From positions 434,001-498,000 of the forward strand of contig JBAJFG010000280.1 in assembly GCA_037903475.1 (NCBI GenBank): 64,000 nucleotides of DNA, written 5' to 3'. Positions 11,123 to 23,386 of this stretch are shown in pieces. Within the stretch, counting starts at the first letter, position 1. Each line of letters begins with the position of its first letter. The position numbers were made by a program, and so were the translations under genes. The stretch comes from Ancylostoma caninum. Its lineage: Eukaryota; Nematoda; Chromadorea; Rhabditida; Ancylostomatidae. The notes beneath the pieces are model-generated. The model saw nothing but the letters and a program-made list of their open reading frames with translations, made no database searches and was not told the DNA's origin.

Positions 11123-12887
11123 AATTTCACTTTGTTAGCGCTTTACACTTAACCATGAGTTTTGTTTCTTTTCTTGAGGTATGTCTCTGTGGTGAACATT
11201 CTATTTCCCTTTCGTTTGTGCTTATTCTCCTTCAGAAAAGCTGAAAAACTAGTCGATTATTTAGTTGCGCCAAGAAATTTGTTGGCAATGGAGGCAGCCT
11301 TATCGACTTCCTTGATCTACTCCACCAGCGCAACTCCGTTGCTATAATGCAGTAAATCCGTAGTATCCGAAAATCATTTCAACATGAAAACTGACAAAAT
11401 TGACGATATTATCCATGTTCCTCATAGTCGGAAACCCAAGATCGCGCTAAAATCTAAGTGACGGTTTTTTTTTCGTGGGTGCTGCTTTTAATGGTCCCAA
11501 TGGCTGTCTTAGATGGTAACTTAAGAATAATTCTAAGTCAATATGACCATGAAGATCTACATTGGAATTTTTACGAAAATTCTGGAGAAGAGAAAAGAAG
11601 CAGAATTTGAGAAAATGCGGAAATCCACGAGAAAGAGCTCGGTCATAAGTGGGTTAAACTGGTTACCGTTAGCATTTGTAAACATTCTGAAGACAATTGG
11701 TTGAGTAAGAAGTCTCAGATGACACTTGTAGGTGTAAGAAAATTATAAAATGCCGAAAAAAGGAGAGAGTAGGGTAATGCACTTTGAATTTTTTTTCAGG
11801 ACGAACTAGTGACCAAAGAGATGGCACTATGAGAGGAAAACATTGTCTCACCAGGACCACAATGTATAAGGACAAGCTTCGAAAGTGCAAACTGTTCCCA
11901 GGCACGGTGATAACAAGATAACAATGATAAACTTGTCAAGGACACGAATGAACAGTACTAACAAGTTCAATGGGCGGCTGTAAGAGCTATTTAAAGGCAC
12001 AAGTCCACAAGCTACCTGAGAACCGGGACTTTAACTTCCTTTTAAAAGGTGTGAGATCGTTTTACCGACACGGTACATCTATAAAGGCACCAAGCTATTG
12101 TGAGGCACTCGTCGTTATTGATTATTCAACGAGGGTGGCGAATTGAACACCACGAGCGACCACCCATAGTGACCAGCTGGGTGGAGGAAACCAGACGAAA
12201 CTCGCCGATTAAGGGATAAAATGTCGAGTTTCTGGCTAATAAGTCGATTAATCGATTAACGTGATGAGATGGTAGGTCTACAAGCCCATGAGAACAGATT
12301 AACAACGGGAAGCATCGCAGAGTAGAATAGAGTGCTAAAAGGCAGATCATCGTCGGAAATGATGACGTAGGAGTCCTCTCCATCGCCGCAGATAAATTCA
12401 GGATGAGATTTGCGTGACCACGTTGAAGGATTACAGGGAGGATAAGCAGGACAGTGAAGCAATGGTGGATTTGTACTCGATCGGCATGAACTCCAAAAAC
12501 AACCGAGTTCACCTGTTTAGGGATTAAACCTGATTAAAAGGAGTTGACCTCTCTTTCTCAGGAGAGCAAATAACTTTCTACCCTAGAGGTTTTCTTTAAC
12601 GGAGAATTTGATATCTAAACAAAACTAAGCGAAGACTTGTGCCGTAACAATCTGCTACGCCCAGCTGAACCGTGGAGCACATTTGTTGTTGAATCATTAA
12701 AGAAATTTGAGAAGAAATTTAGTTCTGTTAGCTACCTACCTTACCACACACTCGATTCGCGACAGGTATCAATGTGTTCCCCGTAATTTTATTTATTAAA
12801 CAGAACATCCATATTCTATGGATTTGTTTTCCATTTTTCAAGGAAGCAGAAAATCTCGTTTTCCAACCTAAACGAGGAAGAGGCACA
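11123..12887. other. Gene-free stretch
   Basis: Nothing supported. A frame at 11235-11346 after an acceptor-like CCTTCAG, and a 128-codon minus frame at 12126-12512, were examined and not accepted because neither has partner exons or a recognisable family. Confidence 0.45.
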
Positions 12888-13061
12888 TACAGGGAACTCC
12901 AGACGGTCATGTGCAAGGAGTGGGACCGCAGCGCGGCTCTCTTGGGCACAGACGCAGAAGTCCCGCATGTGGCTCTGGCTGTCTGCTTTTGCCAGCCGCA
13001 GACAGTGCCACGACGCGCCGCGATCCCGCCCCGTGCACACAACTGTTTGGAGTTCCCTGTA
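12888..13061. mobile_element. CAGGGAACTCC-family mini-element, copy 1
   Basis: A 174-bp G+C-rich element with inverted ends TACAGGGAACTCCA and TGGAGTTCCCTGTA. TACAGGG...CCCTGTA suggests TA-flanked Tc1/mariner-like mobilisation. Other copies are at 25018-25196, 27901-28053 and, truncated, 48425-48523. Confidence 0.8.
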
Positions 13062-14684
13062 CACAGCTGTTTGTATTAAAATCCCACCAAGACGACACCC
13101 ATGATAATTTTTAGTTTTTTTTTAAACTTTCAATTAGTTTCCGATATTTCGAATACTTCACAGAATGAACAATGGTCTCAATATTTCTAGAAATGTCGTC
13201 CCGCAGAATGGTTCACATTGTTAGGATATAACAAACAAGATGTGTTTTAATGTATCGATAGAGTAGAACTGTTAAGAATCTCTATTATTAGTACCCCATG
13301 ACCTCAATAAGATTCTAAGGCACTAGAATATCATCCTACTGATAAGACAAGTCCAAATAGTGAAGGAGAAGAGTGATGTATGAGAGATTTTCACACTTTC
13401 CGGTTTCGGGGCTATGAACTAGACCGGTTGTGTGACTTCCTTGGTGCCCCTGGGTACATGACCCTTTTATCAGTAGTTCCCAAGGAAGTTTCAAAAAGAT
13501 GCAAAGTGTTGAGGATGAGCTAAACTAGCAGAATCTGTTAGAAATAATAGATTAGTCCAAGATAGCAGAAATGAATGATTCCAACATAGCACTAGAGGAT
13601 GGTGATGCATTCTGAGCTTGGCCGCAGTTACCCTGCATGTCCTCACACCTTTATATAGTGTTTAACTTTCCGCCTTCTATTATGATCAAGTGGGTTTGAG
13701 CGTGTAATCTACCTATCTAACAATAAGTATAACCACAGTTTTGTTGGTATCAAACTATTCCATCAACGTACCTCCATATCAAGCTTATTTCTAATTTGGT
13801 GTACCAAGGGAATGCAATATGTCAATTCTAACCCGTACTTTCTAAGTATGAAGCCATTATTGACAATTGTTTCGTACAATGTGATGAGTTGTAGCGTGAA
13901 GCGAATGGGTGCTTTTTTTTACAATCACTCTTTGCTGTGCGATCAGAAATTGTTGTCATTCGCACCTCCTTCCTGTTCCACGCAACTTGCTCATGCTTTC
14001 TTAAAACGCCAAACATGGAGCAACCAAATCCGTCCTATCTATAGGATTGATCAGAGTCGTTGGCATTATTACCACACGGCATAAAGAGGTCTACCGCATG
14101 AACTAGTGAGTCGCAATCCACAAGTCGATGGAAAATGCATTATTCAAACCTGCGCGTGGGTTCAGAATTCCTGATGTGATCTGTTATTTCCAATCTTTCA
14201 CTTTAGAAAGCAGAACAATTTCGAAATAAAATGTTACAAACAATACAAAGTCATGGCAAATTAGCAAATTCAAAAAGAAAAATAACTTGAAAAGATTTGA
14301 AAAGAAAATGCACAAGAAAATGTATTCTAGGCCAATATATTCCTTGATGTACAATAAGATTAACTTTAATATAATGAGCTCATCAATTCTGAAAAAAAAA
14401 TGGAATGGTTGAAAATGCAATTTATCAAAATGACACTAAAATGTGCTTCTCGAGTATTCTTCATACTGCTCAGGTTACCTTTCAGACGTGCGAATCTATA
14501 GAAATATCGACAAATGCAAACAGGTTTAGGCCAAGGGAAGAACAACACAATGGAAAAACTGGACACAAGTAAATTACCACGTAAAGGGATAGTTATGTAT
14601 ACCCGCCTTGAAACTTTCAGACATCGTCTCTATGAATAACCAACTTCAACCGTTATGGTCAGAGAAGAAGGAATGGAGCGCTGG
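13062..14684. other. Gene-free DNA downstream of primase
   Basis: AT-rich spacer. I see no gene. The frames at 13812-14084 (plus) and 14184-14420 (minus) are low-complexity or unsupported. The primase 3' UTR must begin here (reading leftward from 14684), but no AATAAA lies close to the stop codon. Confidence 0.5.
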
Positions 14685-17600
14685 TTATTCCTCTGTGTCC
14701 GAGAAATTTTCTTCTTTCTTAACGGATGATTGCGATAAACTGTGTGACTGCTGAATATGAGTGCTCTTCGACCGTGCACCACTTAGAACCTAAAACATTG
14801 CTTTGTTTGGATGTCAAGCAGCACGGAAACGATAGAATCGTAGTAGTTGGAAGAGAACTGAACTGCACAGTTCAAAAATAGAGTTTAAAAAAATCCTCAG
14901 GCTCAAAAAATTATGATAGGTAGAAGTAGTAACAGTAAACAATGAAGATGCACATCAGGCCCACTTCTTGGCTAAACTGATGAATAGAATAAACTTGAAG
15001 AGCACAATTTTAGATACGTGTACTAACATGTTAGTCTACTAGGCCAGGACGGTAGATATTCGTGTAGGATGAATACTCGTTACGTTTCATAGCTTTTCGT
15101 TCACGTTAGTGAGCAGCAACGCAAAAAAAAAACGTAGCTCTTATGTCCCGTAGATTCTACGACGTTTGCAGGGACAATAGGCTTCAGGAAAAACAACAAA
15201 CCTCCTGTGATAACTCATAATAGCTATTTGGATGTGTTATCAGTTGACCAAGAGCGCCTTCGTCCATTTTGTGGCTGTACTCGAAGAAGCGAGTACAAGC
15301 TTTATCGAATGCACTAGCTTTAGAGTAGTTGACAATCTAAAAAGTACATGGATGGTTTAGAGAAGAAAAACATTTTTAAGAACTATGCGTGATTCGTGTA
15401 GCAACAAAACCCCGCATGAAAAGACATGCATAACTTCAGGAACCAGTGGAAGAAATCCTCACCTGGTTGACCTGGTTTCTATTCAGTCCATCCTTTTCGA
15501 GGCGTTGTGCAAGCAGTTGATGGTCAAGATGCTTGAAAGGACAACCTAGACGGAAGATTAAGTAAATTCCGTATTTTTGGTCTAATAATAATATTTGGAT
15601 AACTCCACCACTCACCGTGACAGTCACCGGCTGCTGGTGGATTGCTAAGTATAATAGTAGAGCAAGGGAATGCAGGATACTCCACTCGTCGACCTTCTTT
15701 TCCATACATATGCCGGATGTTATAAGCGTACTGCTTTTCGAACTAAAAATATAGTGATGGAAGTTATTGAAATGTGTATTTCGGAGAGAGAAGAGGGCGA
15801 AAAGACTTTTATAGCAAAAGCTTGAAGCCAAACCTTATCAGAATCAATCTTCTTAGTGAACTCCTCCCGCATGAACATCATGGCTTCATCCAAAGATAAA
15901 CCAATTGCTTTCAAGAAAAGGCCATACTGCCTAATAATAAGAAAAGTAAGAAAATGCATTGAATCGCCAGGAAGGGTGAAAGTACCTTCTTGCTCCATGC
16001 CTCAAATGGTGATCAGCTCGCAAACGATGGTGTATTTGTCGCATACATGGTGGGAAGGAAGATGAACACAGCTGAATGACGATTAGGTTAATTTTGTTGC
16101 CTTTTTTGGAGACTGCTGAACAGCATGCAGCTGAAAGAAATTTCACGCGAAGATACTGATCTATCCTTTACGAACCTGATCAATCATGTGTCGAGTTACC
16201 TTCCCATCACTTTCTTTACCGGCATATTGTTTGCCGCTGTACGCATTGTTTGCCAATCGAGCTAATCGAGGCAAAAGGCGACCTTCTTCCTCGACAACAG
16301 CTAAGTGCTTGAAAGCGCGCTAAACAAGAACAAAGACTTTCCAAAACACGACATCGAGAGCTCAATAAAAGTTTCCGATTACCGCCATTGCCGCGGTCAT
16401 ATTCGCACGAAGCATAGCACTGACAATGACGACGAGGTCGTCAAAAGGAACGTAGGCATAACCACGCCGAACAAGAACACGACGACGACGAACAAGTTCT
16501 AATGCCGATGTGAAATCTACCTGAAAGATTGAAGTTTTTGAGATTCAAGAATGAGGGCAACTCTGGCCCATAACTGTTGCTCTAATAAATGGGAGCCGTT
16601 AGTTGAATTTCAACAGCCAAGAGTCCTCTCAATTATGTGCTAGCAGCACTCTTCCATGAATTTCTATACAAATCCGTATAAAACAGCTTCCACGAAAGGA
16701 AACATCAATTTCGAAAAGAAATCTCGCCTTTCGAGTAGTACCAGCAAGCCGATTCATTTGGCTAACCATCTTCACAGGCATCTTTACAAACATGGACTCG
16801 AACATGCAATATTTTTTCAAAAGTTGCTCCAAGGATATTTCGCATATTCTACATTTTCTGCTCCTTATTGGTCGAAATATGAGGATGTTGATGTACCCAC
16901 CTTCCAAAAGTCCGTTTCGATTGTTTGATCTATGCTGAGGCCACAACTCGCAGCCAGATCGGCCATCAGTTCCTCCTGCTCAGATTTGTCCACCTGCACA
17001 AAGAAGGATTCAAATAATTCTGCTATTTAGGTTTCTTTGAAATGAAGGGAGACAGGGGACTAACCACTTCCAAATTGATGTCATTCTCTTTCAAAAACTT
17101 AACGATCCTTGTTTGAGATTCATTCATAAACCGGAATCTGAATTCACAGTGACGAAAATTCGTGGAAGAAAGAGTCCAATTCGAGAACAATATGGTGACA
17201 AAAAAGCACCTGAAAAGATCCACCTCCTGCGTCACTAGCCATTTTGTGGATTCCGGTGAGCGACAAAAAGCTAGCCGAAGGATGAAGTGGCCGATAACGT
17301 CACGTCTTCTGGCCTGCTCTAGATCCACGGCCATGCAAGTGCCTGCAGAAAACTTGCTCGAATTTTGAATTACATCAGACATTTTGAAGGAGTCAAGGAT
17401 GAAACACCCAAAAATCGCTCATTCCGTCTTCAGAATAGGATTATTCTTCATGGGAAAATGTATTGAATAAACGCAGTCTTAGAAATAGATGGATGTGTGC
17501 AAAGAAATACTAAAGCTAGAATAGGTCTGATACCTGCAGCAATTGGCATGATTTTCGAGAGATCACGTGTCATAGCCACCTTAAATTCACTACTCCCCCA

Positions 17601-17978
17601 CGTGTATCGCTCCTTGACGTCTTCGACAACCTAAAAAAAAATTCAGAAAAGAATATTGAAGGCAGGATTGTATAGCAGTAATATCGCATAGACTAGCTAC
17701 CTTTAAAGCTTTAACTCTTTCTATTGCGATGTCGTCAAACTCTTCAATGCTGATCTCTTCTGATGGCGGTACAGTGTACATTTGTAGATTGCTACTGTAA
17801 GCTGGACGTTCAGAGCTCGAAATCTGAAATACTCAGTGTTATCTATACCGAAAATAAAAATAGTGTCGGCATAGGGAAAAAATATGAATATTGCTTCAAA
17901 GAAGCATACCTTCATCCGCGTGGCATTACTCCGGATACCGTGCCGAACGATCCGTGAAGATCCCGAATCAAACTGCAT
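14685..17978 (-). CDS. pri-2: DNA primase large subunit (PRIM2/PriL), 14 exons
   Basis: Regulatory large subunit of DNA primase. With the small subunit and polymerase alpha it makes the RNA-DNA primer for nuclear replication. Exons (minus strand, 5' to 3'): 17978-17910, 17823-17701, 17630-17534, 17342-17210, 17137-17065, 16993-16901, 16520-16383, 16319-16176, 16071-15986, 15930-15834, 15742-15616, 15545-15463, 15336-15202, 14750-14685. They join in frame to 487 residues (human PRIM2 is 509). The family motifs are [42 protein letters not shown] and IILSNPP. The C-terminal domain keeps four cysteines (about 299, 378, 395 and 435) at nearly the spacing of the 4Fe-4S ligands of the family. The last exon is a short acidic, Ser-rich tail that I infer from phase. 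The ATG is the first in a frame aligned to the family N-terminus; a TTTTAG acceptor lies about 20 bases upstream. Confidence 0.93.
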
Positions 17979-18063
17979 TTTTAGGGTGATCCAAAGTTAC
18001 TAAAATGACCATTGGCTGAATCAAACTTTACCGAACTGGAGCGAGATGAGGACGAGAAAAACC

Positions 18064-18822
18064 GGCACTATTCCACTTTCACAGATCCAAATACTTCGCG
18101 AGAAATTTTCGGCCGAAACTTTCCTTAGGGAGGCTATTTGAGGTGCTGAACACGAATATCGTGTCCATTTTAGATTGTACCCCATTTTTCAAGGGTTACG
18201 ATAGGTCTACGATAAGTACGACATTTACTAACACCATTTTTCTGCCACTGCTGTCTTCCTATCGAAATCTACATTTTCTTTCAAACAAAAACGGAAACGA
18301 ACGGAAAAACGGATGAGATCTTCTTGCTCAGCTCCTCAAACACACCTCCCCGCTGGCAAAGTTTCAGAAGATTCGGTGACATCATGTATCTGTTTGGCGC
18401 AGTAGCAAGGGACACACACACGGTCAATGGTCCAATCGCGCCCGTGGCCAAACAAACATTCAGGCCTTCCAGGGTTGGTAAACTGGTACCCAAGGATTCT
18501 AGCAGGATGAAGCACTGACTTGGTACATCAGATGCCCCTCCCCAAGTCACTGTATAGGGCACGTACGAATTCAATGCTTCTACTATGCTCAGATGAAGTC
18601 GAATGCGTGGCGCATCCCACAAGCGGGATTAATCAGCGCCCACCACTTTACTTTCACTTCAACGTACCTACGGTGCACATACCTACCATGACCCTACAAA
18701 AACGGGTTTCCGCAAAAATGGATACGATATTCGTGTTCAGCGCCTCAAACAACAGCCCCTACGCAAGGTTTTGACCGGAAATTATTCAGAAGTTCTTTGG
18801 TCCGTGAAAGTGGAATAGTACT
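18064..18822. repeat. Inverted-repeat element upstream of primase
   Basis: The left arm 18064-18166 (starting GCACTATTCCACTTTCAC, ending with ACGAATATCGTGTCCA) is matched in reverse complement by 18718-18822 (TGGATACGATATTCGTGTTC onward). The 550-base centre has more internal copies of CAGCTCCTCAAACA-like words. The element starts 86 bases before the primase ATG, so it occupies the place where the promoter should be. Confidence 0.75.
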
Positions 18823-20008
18823 TTACTAAGTCCACATTTCCACATTTACTACTAGCCGATGAACGAATACTCTGCAAAACTATGGAAGGTTTCGAAAAGG
18901 GCGACAGACAAATTTGGACTGAATTACTCCTCCTTTCTTCAATTTGTGCGTTGGTAAGTGCTACAAGAAAATTGTAAACGCATGACGAGGATATGTTGCA
19001 CATGGGACGAGACCAGAGAGTTCATCGCTAATGTTGATATGAGGGAATGAAGACTATTAGCAAAAAGTAAAACGAGGAGATGACATCATCTTCTGTTTGA
19101 ATCCTTTTGATTCCCGCCGGTGCGGTGGCTGGTCCCGGAGCGAATCCCTTAGAACAGTGCGACTTTGCCACGTTTTGAGCCAGCACGGTTTGATGACCGC
19201 AGGCGATAATTTCGATGATGATCTTCTCTGTCCGGAGTAGTAGCGACGAAATTTTCCCATGAACCCTATTTTATTCATTCGGGATGATCTGTTATGGTTT
19301 TTATTCCTTATATACTGTAGCTTTCCACCGACTCTTATTTCCACTGTATTCATTGCGTTGGGTTTTATTTAGAAGATTAAAACGTGTTTTGTGAAGTAGC
19401 ATGCTAATGACGCTTTTATTTATGAATAGTTACGTATAGAAGTAGCGTTGAAGCTTGAGATTTTTGTGTGTGCGTGACCCGACTAACACATAAACTTTGT
19501 TGGAACAAACAAATTAAAATTTCATGGGAGCTGATTCCATTTCCTGTGTTATAATTAGCCGCATAAGTTGCGCCATTTTCTCCAACTAATATGATTGAGT
19601 CAGTCGTAATGTGGATCTGCTTGGTTTTTTAGATGCGCCTTTCTTGATTGCACTTTTTCTGATGCTAACTTAGTTGAAGGCACTTTGGAGATGTGTTTCA
19701 TAGCGGAGACCGTCTTTTCCGAACCCAAAATTCATTTGAATACAATTTCTGTGAACTGGAATGGACATTATCTGTTTTTTTTTTCATGTTTTTAGCTCTT
19801 CTCTTGAACTTTGCTGTCTCAACATATTTAGTGCTATTTTTCAAGAAATTCGCTGCCATCTTGCGTTTTCATGAAAATGTAACAGAGGTGGTTTATCTCT
19901 GATGTGCTGGGTCCATTCACTTTGATATTTTTTGCGCACTACAAAGTTCTGTGATGTTTAACTCCGTTTTCTATGCTTGTTGATGCTTTTCAGGTTGAAC
20001 CACTGACA
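18823..20008. other. Spacer between primase and YIPF6
   Basis: A divergent gene pair flanks this spacer. It holds a 98-codon minus frame at 19057-19353, rich in Arg, Lys and Ser, with no recognisable domain; I do not call it a gene. Bases 19560-19990 are T-rich on the plus strand, as expected of an outron or 5' region before YIPF6. Confidence 0.5.
19984..20008 (+). promoter_or_regulatory. Possible trans-splice acceptor before YIPF6
   Basis: GCTTTTCAG ending at 19993 lies 15 bases before the YIPF6 ATG. No in-frame upstream exon is evident, so this is a good candidate site for spliced-leader addition. A normal 5' UTR intron is the alternative. Confidence 0.45.
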
Positions 20009-21660
20009 ATGACTTCGTTTGGAAACGCTGCAGTTGATATTGATATTGTGAGTCTCTAATCTTTTGTGGTAGCTTTCTTCATTTTGATGTTCCCCGTCCA
20101 CACAAGTGACTCATTTGATTCGATTCAGTTGGAGCAGGAAATCGCTGCCAAAGAACATGCTAGTCGGCATCCTCCGGCCGAGCTTTCTGGAAACATTGCC
20201 GGCATGGGAGGACCATCTCGACCACGTCCTATGCAAGAAGTTGGCTTGAACGATGACCTAGACACCCTTGATGAGCCAGTTTGGGACACTGTGGTGAGTA
20301 GTTACCCATTTCCGCGCTGTTTGGTCATTTCGTTTTTTCAAGTGATTTTCTTATGAACATTCCTAGAATGTGACCGTTTCATATCGAAGCTTTTGAAGTA
20401 GCGCTTTCATAGTTAACATTGCTGCAATTCATAGTATTCTTTCCTAGAAACGCGATTTGCGCACAGTTGGATTAAAATTTGGACACGTCATCTTTCCTAC
20501 GCCTGACCGTCAGCAGTTGCTAAGAGATTGGGATCTATGGGGCCCACTCTTCATTTGCGTGGGGCTGTCACTGTAAGTTTTTTTTTTAAGTTTCCGCAAA
20601 TTCTTCTTGCCAATACTTCCTCGAGCTTTGTTTTGTATGAGCTTTTCTTCTTGGAATTTTTTTTGCTGTATTGGACGTAATAGTTTTTTTTTGAATATTG
20701 TACATTAAACTTTTCAGATTGCTCCAACACAACCATCCAGATGGTTCGGCTCCTCAGTTTACACAAGTGTTCGCCATAACTTTCTTCGGATCAATAGTAG
20801 TCACTCTCAATATCAAACTTCTTGGTGGACAAATGTGAGCTTCTTTCTTGCCAAAATAACATTAGGAATAGGCAGGTGTAGTGATATTGTCAGCGGTGCC
20901 TGATAAACACATGGTAAAAAAGTAAAAATCTGAGATCCGTTACAAATCTGGATCTAGTATGTGACGAAAAATAATCAACGTTTGAGGAAGAGGGAAGGCG
21001 ATGTTGTTGTAACGGTAAGATTTTGCCGTAAAAGTGGTCAAGAGGTTTTTTTTCTGCAGTCATAGGAGGGAAAAGCGTTTCGCTGATTTCGTGGGTTTGC
21101 ACATATATGCCAAGCAGGCATTTATTTTGTTTATTTATCGGCATTCAGGCATAGTATAGTGGTCAGAACCAGGGATCGCATAGGTATCAATTTTTTTATC
21201 ATCACTGACTTGGAAGCTTTTGGAATTTTCTCGGATTTTTCTTCCGTTATTTTCGTCATCTGTATTCTTCGGTAACTTTTAGATCTTTCTTCCAATCTCT
21301 TTGCGTAATTGGGTACTGTCTTCTCCCCCCACTTGTGGCGGCACTAATCTGCTCGATTGTTCTCCATGGGAAACTCTTCCTTCTCCGGCTTGCGATTTCT
21401 GCTATTGGCTTCTGTTGGTCCACTTTTGGTAAGTTCGAACACTTTTCTCATGGATTCTTCTTTGCTTGTTTGCCCTCCGTTTTCCATGCAATATTTTTTA
21501 AAATATTCTTTCTATTTTGATAATCTGCTCATTGATGCTTGTTATAGCCGCCATGGGCTTCTTGGCTGGATGCCAACCAGAGAAGAAACGGCTTCTTGTT
21601 ATATACCCGATATTTCTCTTCTATTTCGTTGTGAGCTGGATGATTATTACAAATTCATAG
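20009..21660 (+). CDS. YIPF6: YIP1-family Golgi membrane protein, YIPF6 type, 6 exons
   Basis: A five-pass membrane protein of the Yip1 family, which works in ER-Golgi and Golgi traffic with Rab GTPases. Exons: 20009-20047, 20129-20293, 20448-20572, 20718-20834, 21283-21428, 21548-21660, joined in frame to 234 residues (human YIPF6 is 236). The cytosolic N-terminal half carries TLDEPVWDTV and the family motif LLRDWDLWGPL; then come LLGGQISFFQSLCVIGYCLL and several hydrophobic segments, ending in FLFYFVVSWMIITNS. All introns are GT-AG. The start is the only ATG in frame after the upstream acceptor at 19993. The closest family match is YIPF6 rather than YIPF1-5, judged by the DEPVWDT and RDWDLWGPL stretches. 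Confidence 0.94.
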
Positions 21661-23375
21661 CTTGACAGTTGAACCTAGACATTGAACCAAATGAGTGGAT
21701 TTCATAGAAATGGGCTACTCTCAATGCTTTTATATTCAGTCATAAGTGTAAATTCCGTTTACAGTGTTGAGATTAGTTCCTTTGTCGCTTCCCATGATTT
21801 CTTGCGTCAGTGGTTTTGGGCTGACGTGTTGGTAACCCTTATAAGTTTCACTGAGTTCTATGGGCGTGAAGCGCAATCACATTTGATCGCTTTAACTTCC
21901 CGCCCGGCTGCGGGTAATATTTAAGCTGTTTCTGAATTCTGATTTTTAATTGTGCCTGAAATGTGTTTTTTCTAATGTACTTTATTCATTAGTCCGAAAT
22001 TCCCAAAAAGGAGGCTGTGATTTTCCTAACTGTGCTAGTACGTGGTCGTGAAATAATGTATATATTCGGTGGTATCTTCAAACTATCCGCACAATGCGTT
22101 AACTATAAATTATTCGAACTGTTCATTGTTTGCAGAAGTTCTCGCAGCAAAACCGCTCGCAATCAGTCTCAAGTAAAAAGTGTAAAGGGAATTGCAATAT
22201 TAAAAGTATATTGCCTTCTTTCTTGTAGTTCATTGGGAACTAAAAATAGAGTATTAAGTGCATGAAATTGCTATTCGGAAGTGGGCACGACAGCTAGGCT
22301 GCGGCTTGTTCGGGCACAAATTTCCTTGGTCATTCCATGTCGTCTTTTATTCCACAATGAGAATTGACTAAAAATGCGAAGACTACATAATGAATAATAA
22401 GGAAGATGAGGCAGTATTCGAAATTTGTTAGCCTACAATTTCCTGTTACTTTTTCCGTACACCGTTTCTTCTTGGTTATCATCATTGTCATGGGGAGTAT
22501 TTATAGTGTCAGTAGCAGGCATCTTCATCTATCGTTTTGATGTGTAAAGAACCACTTTCTGGGGAAGGTGCAGTTTTCCTTCAGTAGTGAATATATCATG
22601 TAGCAATTGCAAAAAATGAGATTTTATCGTTCATATATGGTACTTTACCGCGAACACACGCTATGCCATTACACATTTAAAAAGATTTCATTTGAAAGCT
22701 TAGTATTATCTAAGATCATGACGTGATTGAATAGTGTGAACGAAATCAAGAGCAAAGTAGTCTACATATCGTTCTTACCGTTCACTATCCGGTCTCGAGG
22801 CTTGAGAACATGAGAAGTATGTGACCGGGTAACGAAAGAAATGTGTAGTGCTGTGAACCTGCTTTATTTTATATGCTCCATACTGTTATCATGTTGCCTT
22901 TTTCCTAAATGGATTAGGATAATCTAACTGTGGGTAGGGATTATCCAACCATGACCTGGAAAAGTATATCCTGTGACACTATTTTGTAAAATTGGGTTTA
23001 TTTGTCGTACAGTGAACGAATCAAATGTTTAGCGGAATATAGCAGTGCAAAATTACAGCGAACTAAACAAACGCTTTTATACAGGAAGTTCCCAGCAGAG
23101 GAGCAGATCACGTTTTCTTCGAATTCTTTGCACTTCCATTTACTTAGCTCAGTTGACGCTGCTTACGGTATTTCAGGTAGATGAACAACTCATATGTATT
23201 TTTTAAATGATAAAGCACATTCTCGAAGGCACAATGAGTAGTAACGAACGCATGCAGGCATTGTTCTATGCTAAACCTGTTTCTTTGTTCCTACAGGAAG
23301 TAGTGCTGAGTGGGGGTATGTCTGCACTATTCCTGAGGTTCTTATACCTCACATTTTCGACGTAATAAGAAGCAT
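21661..23375. other. Spacer between YIPF6 and the first transporter
   Basis: The two genes converge here. I see no further gene; the frames at 21682-21924, 22017-22265 and 23002-23184 have no family resemblance or matched splice partners. The YIPF6 3' UTR lies at the left end. Confidence 0.5.
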
Positions 23376-23381
23376 TTTATT
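23376..23381 (-). terminator. AATAAA polyadenylation signal, transporter copy 1
   Basis: The minus strand reads AATAAA six bases after the stop codon at 23387-23389, implying a very short 3' UTR. The paralogue has the same arrangement. Confidence 0.75.
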
Positions 23382-23386
23382 AACGA

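Noticed and set aside
11235..11346. Exon-like frame after CCTTCAG with KAEKLVDYLVAPRNLL
   Set aside because: One acceptor-like site and a stop, but no partner exon within several kb and no family I recognise.
12126..12512. 128-codon minus-strand frame
   Set aside because: Composition is not convincing, the opposite strand is also open in places, and there is no domain or splice context.
19057..19353. 98-codon minus-strand frame between primase and YIPF6
   Set aside because: Arg/Lys/Ser-rich without recognisable motifs; could be a small gene, but there is nothing beyond the open frame to support it.
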